Shown: in pieces, positions 5,831 through 12,052 of the stretch
How the letters are laid out: each line of letters starts with the position of its first letter
How positions within the stretch are numbered: the stretch's first letter is position 1
From: Acidobacteriota bacterium
GTDB taxonomy: Bacteria; Acidobacteriota; Blastocatellia; Pyrinomonadales; Pyrinomonadaceae
Assembly (NCBI GenBank): GCA_023415725.1
Contig: JAEZJR010000050.1
Coordinates: forward strand, 1-15,133
DNA length: 15,133 nt
Direction of reading: 5' to 3'
The notes under the pieces: model-generated
The model's database searches: none
Seen by the model: the letters and a program-made list of their open reading frames with translations, nothing else
What the model was told of the DNA's origin: nothing
Program-made: the position numbers and the translations under genes

Positions 5831-8369
5831 ATTTGTAAAGCAAGAATGGTGCCCGTCGCTGGTTAAAGCCGTTCAGGCTGGTTTGCCACAACCTTTCTAT
5901 GGCGTCCGGCGACTCGCCGCGGGTTACGGCGGCGAGTATCTCGCCGTTCACCAGTAGGCGGCCGTAGCGTTCGACGTTCCAGTCCTTCGGGTACAGCAAA
6001 CGAAGCGCGGCGGCGATCTCGATTCCCGTTCTGACCGACTTGAACTGCGAACGGTCGGTTATGACGATGTTTACCCCGCCCAAGTCCTCGCCTTTGAAGA
6101 CGGAAGCGTTCGGCTTGAACCGGATCGGGACGAAACGAACGCCCGGCAGGTTCCGCTCGTTCAGGTACTTCGCCAGCCGCTGTCCGTCGAGCCACGGTGC
6201 TCCGATCACCTCGAATGGCGTATCGGTTCCGCGGCCGACGCTGACGTTCGTCGTCTCCAGCAGACCGATGCCGGGGTAGAGGGTCGCCTGAGTGAGCGAA
6301 CGCATGTTCGGCGAGGGGTTCACCCATGTCTGGCCAGTTTCGTCGAACCACATCGCCCGCGACCAGTTTTCCATCTTGATTACGCGGAGGTCGGCCCCGA
6401 TCTTCCGCTCCGTGTTCATCATCTGCCCGAGTTCGCCGATCGTCAGGCCGTAGCGGACCGGGATCGTATGGGCGGCGATGAACGTGAGTTTGTCCTCTTC
6501 CGCAAGCGAGCCCTCGACGTCGATGCCGTTGATCGGGTTGGGGCGATCGAGCACGTAAACGGGAATCTTCGCCTTCGCGGCTTCCTCCATCACGTTCTTA
6601 AGCGTGGCGGTGTAGGTGTAAAAGCGGGCCCCGATGTCCTGGATGTCGTAAACGATCGCGTCCAGGCCCTGCAGCTGCTCCGGCTTGGGCCGCCGCATCC
6701 CGTCCTTGTAAAGCGAATAAACAGGAAGCCCGGTCTTCTCGTCCTTCGTGTCGTCGATCTTCTCGGTGTCGAGTTCCCCGCGGATTCCGTGCTCCGGCGC
6801 GAAGATAGAGACGAGCTGAACGTTCTTAGCCTCGTGCAAAATGTCGATAGTCGACTTCCCCGCCAGGTTCCGGCCGGTGTGATTTGTCACCAACCCGATC
6901 TTTTTGCCTTCGAGTTCCTTGAATCCATTTTTTTCCAGAACGTCGATGCCGTTGATCACCGACTGGACCGCAGGCGTCCTGCCTGCGTTTGCGGTCTGTC
7001 GCCTCGCAGCCTCGACCCTCTCAACAAACCCCGGCACCTGCGCTGCGACCGCCGCATTATGCCTCTCTTCCGATTCCTTCCACTTCTCGATCGGAGCATC
7101 TTCGATCGCCGACGCAACCACCGTCGCCACCCGCGAACGCAGCGGCGTGACGTCACCCTTGCCGTCGGGGTGGACTCGATTGGAGAGGAACACCACGAAG
7201 GTCTGCGAGGCCGGGTCGATCCAGAGCGACGTGCCGGTGAAGCCCGTGTGTCCGTACGAGCCCAGTGGGAAAAGGTCGCCGCGGTTCGACGAGAACCCGG
7301 TATTCATATCCCATCCGAGCCCCCGCGTCATCCCGTCCTCCGAAACCACATACGGCGACGTCATCCTCGCCACCGTCTGCGCCGACATTATCCGCTTCCC
7401 ATCGATCGCCCCGCCGTTCAGAAGCATTTGGGCGTATCGGGCAAGATCGTCGGCGGTCGAGAACAGCCCGGCGTGCCCAGCCACCCCTCCCATGCGAAAT
7501 GCGGTCGGATCGTGTACCCTCCCGCGCAACATTTCTTCGCCAGCTTTTTCGTCTCCTTCGAATTTTGAACCAAGATAGCTATTTTGCCCGCGTATATTTT
7601 CGGTAGGTGCGATTCGATTGAAGATTCGATCCTGTTTTCTGCGCTGGATGAATGCAGTATCAACGAGGTTCAGGCGATCGACATCAAAAATCGTCTCGTA
7701 GGAATATTGATGAATGTCCGGAGCTTGAAGGTTCGGCATCGAGAAGGTCGGGTATGATCCACTTCGAGCCGCTATTTCAGCCAAAACAATGAACCCGATA
7801 TCCGAATAAACAAACCTCGTCCCCGGCGGGTTTCGCAGCTTCTCCTTTTTCAGGGCCGCGAGCATACCTTCGCGGCCGGTCCATTTTTCGCCGAGGTCGA
7901 AATCGGGCCGATAGCCGGAGGTGTGGGTGAGGAGCTGCTGGATGGTGACGCGTTTGGCCTGTTCGTCGTCGATCTCGGGGATGAACTTGCCAATGGTGTC
8001 GTTCAGGCGGAGCTTGCCCTGCTCGATTAGGATCATTATCGAGGTAGCGGTGGCGACCGGCTTGGTAAGCGATGCAACGTCGAAGATCGTATCGACCGTC
8101 ATCTTCTCCACCGTCGGCACCAGCGACCTGTTCCCGAACGCCTTCCGGTAAACGACCTTCCCCTTGTGCCCGACCAGAACGACCGCACCCGGCAGTTTCT
8201 TATCCGCGATGTCCTTATTGACCAGCCCCTCGATCTGATTCAGCTTGGCCGCGTTCATCCCCACCGAAGCAGGCGCAACAACCGGCAAGCCTTGTGTGAA
8301 TGAGGTTTGAACCGCGAAGACGCAGAAGAACAGAGTAAGGACAAGAATCGAACTTAAACGCACTTTCAT
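5829..8369 (-). CDS. Exported serine hydrolase (AmiE/beta-lactamase fold) fused to NamZ exo-beta-N-acetylmuramidase (DUF1343, GH171)
   Basis: An 846-residue two-domain enzyme with an N-terminal hydrophobic signal segment (residues 4-22). Residues about 35-430 are a class C beta-lactamase-fold serine hydrolase: S100-L-T-K103 (SxxK), Y188-S-D190 at the YxN position, and H374-T-G376 at the KTG position. Residues about 470-846 are a full DUF1343/NamZ domain with VTNHTGR, IFAPEHGIRG (521-530), YDIQDIGARFYTY, LDRPNPI and NPSPNMRSL. In Bacillus subtilis the separate neighbours AmiE (YbbE, this serine hydrolase fold) and NamZ (YbbC) remove the stem peptide and then MurNAc; here both activities appear to be on one chain. 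The start is ambiguous. ATG at 8369 suits the signal peptide, but its AGGA abuts the codon; an in-frame GTG at 8399 has no Shine-Dalgarno. A low-GC block encodes residues about 210-270. Placement: periplasmic or secreted. Confidence 0.88.
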   Translation of the reverse strand: MKVRLSSILVLTLFFCVFAVQTSFTQGLPVVAPASVGMNAAKLNQIEGLVNKDIADKKLPGAVVLVGHKGKVVYRKAFGNRSLVPTVEKMTVDTIFDVASLTKPVATATSIMILIEQGKLRLNDTIGKFIPEIDDEQAKRVTIQQLLTHTSGYRPDFDLGEKWTGREGMLAALKKEKLRNPPGTRFVYSDIGFIVLAEIAARSGSYPTFSMPNLQAPDIHQYSYETIFDVDRLNLVDTAFIQRRKQDRIFNRIAPTENIRGQNSYLGSKFEGDEKAGEEMLRGRVHDPTAFRMGGVAGHAGLFSTADDLARYAQMLLNGGAIDGKRIMSAQTVARMTSPYVVSEDGMTRGLGWDMNTGFSSNRGDLFPLGSYGHTGFTGTSLWIDPASQTFVVFLSNRVHPDGKGDVTPLRSRVATVVASAIEDAPIEKWKESEERHNAAVAAQVPGFVERVEAARRQTANAGRTPAVQSVINGIDVLEKNGFKELEGKKIGLVTNHTGRNLAGKSTIDILHEAKNVQLVSIFAPEHGIRGELDTEKIDDTKDEKTGLPVYSLYKDGMRRPKPEQLQGLDAIVYDIQDIGARFYTYTATLKNVMEEAAKAKIPVYVLDRPNPINGIDVEGSLAEEDKLTFIAAHTIPVRYGLTIGELGQMMNTERKIGADLRVIKMENWSRAMWFDETGQTWVNPSPNMRSLTQATLYPGIGLLETTNVSVGRGTDTPFEVIGAPWLDGQRLAKYLNERNLPGVRFVPIRFKPNASVFKGEDLGGVNIVITDRSQFKSVRTGIEIAAALRLLYPKDWNVERYGRLLVNGEILAAVTRGESPDAIERLWQTSLNGFNQRRAPFLLYK

Positions 8370-8443
8370 TCCTGAATTATTTGATCTCAACTCAAACACG
8401 GATTTCGTTTATCGGACCAACGCGGCCCCAGAACTGCATCTTA

Positions 8444-8594
8444 AGCTCCGTAGGAGCGGAATGTTTGTAGATAGATTGCTGCTTAATTGTTTGAGCCCCG
8501 TAGTGGCGGCATAGCAACCGGACAAATGCCGCTCCTACGGAGCTAGGAAACGTCGTCCACTGACCTGCCTACAAACATGACGCCCCTATGGGCT
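8444..8594. repeat. Nested REP-like inverted repeat cluster (four related units)
   Basis: Four copies of one family occur in the order forward, forward, reverse, reverse. Copy A is 8444-8470 and copy B is 8494-8512. Copy C is 8522-8544, reversed, and copy D is 8569-8594, reversed. The 16-base core AGCTCCGTAGGAGCGG in A is matched exactly by its reverse complement in C. B and C pair over 19 bases with three mismatches around a 13-base loop. A and D share ATGTTTGTAG exactly, beyond diverged cores. The block fills most of the space between lysR and the fusion gene, and D begins or ends within 60 bases of the lysR stop, so its transcript could fold and stop or protect lysR mRNA. It resembles REP/BIME-type dispersed repeats; no transposase is nearby. 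Confidence 0.75.
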
Positions 8595-8627
8595 GCCTGC
8601 CGTGGCTCGGCCTGTTCGCGGTGCAAT

Positions 8628-9545
8628 TTATCTTTTGGCCTTCAATTCTTTCTCCCGTTCGACGAAGCTCTCCTTACACAATCGCACGAACTCCTTCCCG
8701 ATCGGCGAGAAATGCCCGCCTCTCAGTCGAGCCAATCCGAGTTCCCATTTGATCTCCGCGCCCTCGATCAGCCACGAGATCAGTTTGCCGTCGCGTATTT
8801 CGCGGGCGACCGACTTCGCGCCCGCCATCCCGACGCCGAGGTTGTTGTCGACCATCAGGTTGATCGCTTCCTGGCGCGAAAGCTCCATCGTGATGTTCGG
8901 CTTCACGTTCGCGGCGTTGAAGAATTCGTCGATCATCCTCCGCGTGTTGCCGCCCTGCTCGCCGAGGATCAGGTCCTCGCCGGCGAGAGCCGCGGCGCTT
9001 ATATACTTGTCGTCCTTGAACGGATGCTTCGGGTGCCCGATCGCGACTATCTCGTCCGAGAAGATCGATTCGGTTGCGATGTTGGCGTTATCTACGGGCA
9101 GCGATACGAAGGCCATGTCGATCTCGCCGTGCATCATCCTGTCGACGAGCTTCTGACTCGTGCCCGAAGAGACCGTGAGGTCCGAATTCGGGAATTTTTC
9201 CTTCAGCCGCTGCAAGATCCACGGCAGCTGATGCATCGCGAATGTGCCCGACGCCGTGCCGATCCTTAACCGGCCTAATTCCGCCCCCGCCACCTCGGCG
9301 ATCTCCGCGAGTGCCGAATCGTGCTCGCGGAGGATCTTTCGCGCCCGCTCGAGCAAATATTCGCCCGCCTCGGTCAATATCACGCGTCGGGGCGTGCGCG
9401 TGAAAAGCTGCAGGCCGACCTCGTCCTCGAGTTGTCGGATCTGCATCGAGATGGCCGCCTGCGTGACGTTCACGCGGCGCGCTCCGGCCGTGAAGGTCTT
9501 CGCCTCGGCGATGGCCAAAAAAGCTTTCAGCTGTCTGATCTCCAT
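8628..9545 (-). CDS. LysR-family transcriptional regulator
   Basis: A 305-residue LysR-type regulator from the chosen start. Residues 1-60 are the winged helix-turn-helix (MEIRQLKAFLAIAEAKTFT, then VTQAAISMQIRQLEDEVG and the LFTRTPRRVILTEAGE wing). A linker helix runs to about 85. Residues about 90-295 form the periplasmic-binding-protein-like effector domain, beginning GRLRIGTASG. The ATG at 9545 is preferred to an in-frame GTG at 9596 because family members begin with this ExRQLKxF segment and the extra residues are AT-rich intergenic sequence. It diverges from the kinase-murQ operon, the classic layout for a LysR regulator controlling its neighbour. Its inducer is unknown; MurNAc-6-P or GlcNAc-6-P would fit the context. 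Known murNAc regulators in E. coli and Bacillus are RpiR-type MurR, so this is a different solution if it does control the locus. Confidence 0.9.
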   Translation of the reverse strand: MEIRQLKAFLAIAEAKTFTAGARRVNVTQAAISMQIRQLEDEVGLQLFTRTPRRVILTEAGEYLLERARKILREHDSALAEIAEVAGAELGRLRIGTASGTFAMHQLPWILQRLKEKFPNSDLTVSSGTSQKLVDRMMHGEIDMAFVSLPVDNANIATESIFSDEIVAIGHPKHPFKDDKYISAAALAGEDLILGEQGGNTRRMIDEFFNAANVKPNITMELSRQEAINLMVDNNLGVGMAGAKSVAREIRDGKLISWLIEGAEIKWELGLARLRGGHFSPIGKEFVRLCKESFVEREKELKAKR

Positions 9546-9599
9546 AAATGGAATATCGAATTGTTTTGAGTATGAACGGAAAGACTGCTGTATCACGCA

Positions 9600-9620
9600 A
9601 TCTTATTGAATACATAAAAT
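9600..9620. promoter_or_regulatory. Candidate LysR operator (T-N11-A dyad) in the divergent promoter
   Basis: The core TTATTGAATACATAA (9603-9617) contains a T-N11-A (T9604, A9616). The dyad extends to 9600-9620 with six of seven arm positions complementary. It sits in the AT-rich 134-base region between lysR and the kinase gene, where a LysR regulator would be expected to bind. A weak -35-like TTGAAT (9606-9611) overlaps it and a TATAAG-like -10 follows, but the promoter match is poor. Binding is inferred. Confidence 0.4.
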
Positions 9621-9679
9621 CTGTTAAATTTGATTATAAGTCAAGTATCGCGAAGAATAGGCGCTACGAATTTTCGCTT

Positions 9680-10681
9680 ATGGCCGCTGCTGATAGCACA
9701 AAGCGAAGCCGCAAGAACGGATTCCCTAAGTACTACATGGGCGTCGACGGCGGCGGTACGAAGACGCACGTAGCGATCCTCAACGAGGCACGCGACGTGG
9801 TCGGAGAAGGCACGGCAGGCCCGTCGAACCCGCTCCGCGTCGGTGTGGAGACGGCCGTTTCCAATATTCTTAAAGCGACCGACCAGGCGATGGACACCGC
9901 AGGGATCCTCCGCGTAGACATCGGCGCCGCCACGCTCGGCCTCGCCGGCGTACGCCGCGCCGACCTGAAACAGCGTGTGAAAGCCAGCTTCACCCAACAG
10001 ATCCGAGTGCGAAAAACCGAAGTGCTGACAGACGCTGAGATCGCCCTCTTCGCCACGACGCTCGGCAAACCGGGTATCGTTGTCATCGCCGGCACGGGTT
10101 CGGTATGCCTCGGCAAAAACGAGAAAGGCAAAATGGCAATCGCCGGCGGCTGGGGACCTCTCGCCGGTGACGAAGGCGGTGGAGTGGGCATCGCTCAAAC
10201 GGCATTGCACGCCGTTGCGAAGGCATTCGACGGCCGGGGCATCCCAACCGTTTTGAGCGACCGCGCATCGGAATATTTCAGGGCGTCCGGACCGGAAAAT
10301 CTCATAGTCGCGATATACTCTCCGCAGGTGGACAACAGCCGCATCGCCGGTTTTGCCCGATGCGTTGTGGAAGCCGCACAGGAAGGCGATGCCGTCGCGA
10401 CCTCGATCCTTCAGGAAGCCGGCGCCGAACTCGGCCTCGCAGCGTGTGCCGTCATCCAGAAACTCGGCCTCGCGCGAAAGAAGATCCCGGTCGGCTGCGT
10501 CGGCAGCGTGTTCAAGGCGGGCGAATTACTGACAGACCCGATGATCCGCACCGTCCACACCATCGCCCCGAAAGCCTTCCTCACCGAACCCAAAATGCCC
10601 CCCGCCCAAGCCGCAGCGGAAATGGCATTGCTGAACGGAAGCGTTTCGAATAACGGAAAAAGTCAGAACCGGGAGCGGTAG
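9680..10681 (+). CDS. BadF/BadG/BcrA/BcrD-type amino-sugar kinase (GlcNAc/MurNAc kinase, MurK-like)
   Basis: A 333-residue cytoplasmic sugar kinase of the ASKHA fold. Residues 20-29 (MGVDGGGTKT) are the phosphate-1 motif with D23 and T27. GPSNP (47-51), LTDAE with candidate catalytic D118, AGTGS (137-141), and GGWGPLAGDEG (156-166) follow the order seen in human NAGK and clostridial MurK. Directly followed by murQ, it should supply MurNAc-6-P to MurQ and GlcNAc-6-P to NagA, as in the murK-murQ pairs of other bacteria. The frame is open back to 9548, but the upstream part is AT-rich and overlaps the lysR control region, so ATG 9680 is chosen. ATG 9737 would begin exactly at the kinase core. 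None has a clear Shine-Dalgarno. Dual specificity is inferred from context; the family could also be GlcNAc-only. Confidence 0.85.
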   Translation: MAAADSTKRSRKNGFPKYYMGVDGGGTKTHVAILNEARDVVGEGTAGPSNPLRVGVETAVSNILKATDQAMDTAGILRVDIGAATLGLAGVRRADLKQRVKASFTQQIRVRKTEVLTDAEIALFATTLGKPGIVVIAGTGSVCLGKNEKGKMAIAGGWGPLAGDEGGGVGIAQTALHAVAKAFDGRGIPTVLSDRASEYFRASGPENLIVAIYSPQVDNSRIAGFARCVVEAAQEGDAVATSILQEAGAELGLAACAVIQKLGLARKKIPVGCVGSVFKAGELLTDPMIRTVHTIAPKAFLTEPKMPPAQAAAEMALLNGSVSNNGKSQNRER

Positions 10682-10692
10682 CGACCGGGTTC
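10666..10692 (+). repeat. GC-rich hairpin across the kinase stop codon
   Basis: GAACC (10666-10670) pairs with GGTTC (10688-10692), and inside it CGGT-AGCG-ACCG (10676-10687) forms a second stem with a tetraloop; five unpaired bases lie on the left. It spans the kinase TAG and precedes murQ. There is no T-run, so it is not a standard terminator. It may be a REP-like element or an mRNA processing or stabilising structure between the two cistrons. Confidence 0.35.
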
Positions 10693-10722
10693 GATCGAGG
10701 GATAGACGAGTTTACTGATTTG

Positions 10723-11616
10723 ATGCTCCCGATAACCGAACAAGAAAATCCAAAGACCGCCAACATCGACCAGGTGTCGACGCTCGACGCCCTGCGCCTT
10801 ATCAATGATGAGGACAAACTCGTCGCCGAGGCAGTGGAAAAGGTACTGCCCGATGTCGCCAGGGCCGTCGACCAGATCGTCAGCAGGCTCGGAAACGATG
10901 GGCGGCTTTTCTATGTAGGCACCGGCACTAGCGGGCGACTTGGCGTGCTCGACGCCTCGGAGATCCCGCCGACATACGGCGTTTCATACGATCTTGTCCA
11001 GGGCATCATCGCCGGCGGTTACGACGCACTCTACAAAGCCACCGAAGCGAGCGAAGATAATAGAGAGCAAGGAGCCGAAGACTTAAAGGCACGGGGCCTC
11101 ACGCCTAAAGACACCGTCATCGGCATCGCAGCCTCGGGCCGCACGCCCTACACGATCGGCGCGGTAAAATACGCGAGGTCGATCGGATGCTTCACCGCCT
11201 GCATCGTCTGCAACCCTGAATCCGAGATCACGAACGCCGTCGACGTCGCGATCGTCCCCGTCGTCGGCCCCGAGGCCATAACGGGTTCCACACGAATGAA
11301 AGCCGGCACGGCCCAAAAGCTCGTCCTCAACATGATCTCCACCGCCGCCATGATCCGCCTCGGTTACGTCAAAGGCAACCGCATGACGAACATGAAGGCG
11401 GCGAACGAAAAGCTCAAAGAACGCAGCCTGCGAATACTCGCAGCGGAGACCGGGCTGCCGAGCGATGAAGCACAGGAATTGCTCGAACGTGCGAGCGACC
11501 TGCGTGCAGCGATCGTCATGCACCGCACAGGAGCCGAAGCCGAAGACGCGATCGCGGCGCTCGAATCGACCGATGGTGTAGTTGAAAAAGCCGTGGCCGC
11601 GTTAGAGGGCAAGTGA
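10723..11616 (+). CDS. murQ: N-acetylmuramic acid 6-phosphate etherase
   Basis: A 297-residue SIS-domain etherase that cleaves the D-lactyl ether of MurNAc-6-P to give GlcNAc-6-P and D-lactate. Similarity to E. coli MurQ is strong and colinear: VSTLDALRLINDEDK, the SIS core VGTGTSGRLGVLDASEIPPT, GIAASGRTPYTIG, and GSTRMKAGTAQKLVLNMIST. The two catalytic glutamates are present: E80 in DASE and E111 in EASED, matching E. coli E83 and E114. ATG 10723 is preferred; a TTG immediately before it (10720) is an equally possible start. The gene follows the kinase by 41 bases and is one base from the lipoprotein start, so it is in one operon. MurQ is the diagnostic step for MurNAc catabolism and anchors the reading of the whole locus. 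Confidence 0.96.
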   Translation: MLPITEQENPKTANIDQVSTLDALRLINDEDKLVAEAVEKVLPDVARAVDQIVSRLGNDGRLFYVGTGTSGRLGVLDASEIPPTYGVSYDLVQGIIAGGYDALYKATEASEDNREQGAEDLKARGLTPKDTVIGIAASGRTPYTIGAVKYARSIGCFTACIVCNPESEITNAVDVAIVPVVGPEAITGSTRMKAGTAQKLVLNMISTAAMIRLGYVKGNRMTNMKAANEKLKERSLRILAAETGLPSDEAQELLERASDLRAAIVMHRTGAEAEDAIAALESTDGVVEKAVAALEGK

Positions 11617-11617
11617 T

Positions 11618-12040
11618 ATGAGACTCGGCGTCGTTTTCGGATCGTTATTGCTGTCATTATTTATTACTTCCTGTTCGAATCTGCGTCTGCAGCCCGATTC
11701 GAAGGACTGCGGGTTTTCCGCTTCTTACAGGAGCCCTAAACCTGGCGACGGCGCCTGGATATCGATCTCGCGAGTCCTTGCGGAAGTGGTAAATGGACAG
11801 ACCAACTGCGGTTTCGGCTACGTGCCCACAAGAGTGGACAAAGCATTCGTCGACGGAAAGGAATTGGAGGTGAAAACGATCGGCGAGGATGTACTCTATG
11901 TGGCACCCGTCGGGTTCGAACCGACGACGCATTCATTTAGCATAGACATCGACGGGAGCAGATATATCACTGACCAGAATAGCATTCGCCGCGAAGGTGA
12001 CCGCTACATCCTTGCCCTGCGGCCGTCTCAAACCAAGTAA
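11618..12040 (+). CDS. Small predicted lipoprotein, function unknown
   Basis: A 140-residue protein that I do not recognise. It has a short basic start, a hydrophobic stretch (residues 4-16) and a lipobox ITSC with C19 as the probable lipidated cysteine, so it should be anchored in a membrane facing the periplasm or outside. Two further cysteines lie in repeated CGF motifs (DCGF at 30-33, NCGF at 63-66) and could form a disulfide. The rest looks like a compact beta-rich domain (alternating V/D/G segments, no membrane spans). The ATG is one base after the murQ stop, with AGAGGG inside the murQ end, so it is probably translationally coupled. Lying between murQ and the importer, it could assist capture or transport of amino sugars, but it is too small for a SusD-type binding protein. 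Function is inference only. Confidence 0.7.
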   Translation: MRLGVVFGSLLLSLFITSCSNLRLQPDSKDCGFSASYRSPKPGDGAWISISRVLAEVVNGQTNCGFGYVPTRVDKAFVDGKELEVKTIGEDVLYVAPVGFEPTTHSFSIDIDGSRYITDQNSIRREGDRYILALRPSQTK

Positions 12041-12051
12041 ATATATTTACT
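12036..12051. repeat. 16-base perfect palindrome before the symporter start
   Basis: AGTAAATATATTTACT is perfectly self-complementary. It covers the lipoprotein stop codon and ends one base before the symporter ATG, where a ribosome binding site would be expected but none is seen. It contains GTAAA and its inverse TTTAC, the half-site found as a direct repeat upstream of the CpxR-like regulator. It may be an operator or a structure affecting symporter translation. Confidence 0.5.
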
Positions 12052-12052
12052 G

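Noticed and set aside
5829..7100. Reading the NamZ-domain gene as a simple beta-lactamase resistance gene
   Set aside because: The C-terminal half is a full DUF1343/NamZ domain and the hydrolase motifs (YSD, HTG) and context fit an AmiE-type amidase better than a drug-hydrolysing enzyme.
6468..7568. 366-codon plus-strand open frame opposite the amidase-NamZ gene
   Set aside because: Arginine- and histidine-rich translation with no domain, wholly antisense to a well-supported enzyme.
8444..8594. Possible CRISPR array
   Set aside because: Units are in mixed orientation with unequal short spacing and imperfect copies; no cas genes nearby. Better explained as a REP-like inverted repeat cluster.
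11909..11925. tRNA T-arm-like sequence on the minus strand (five-pair stem with TTCGAAC loop) inside the lipoprotein gene, giving GFEPTT in the protein
   Set aside because: No matching acceptor strand, D-arm or anticodon arm occurs at the required distance and there is no 3' CCA. It lies within an intact coding frame. Most likely chance or codon-driven; not a tRNA or a clear attachment site.
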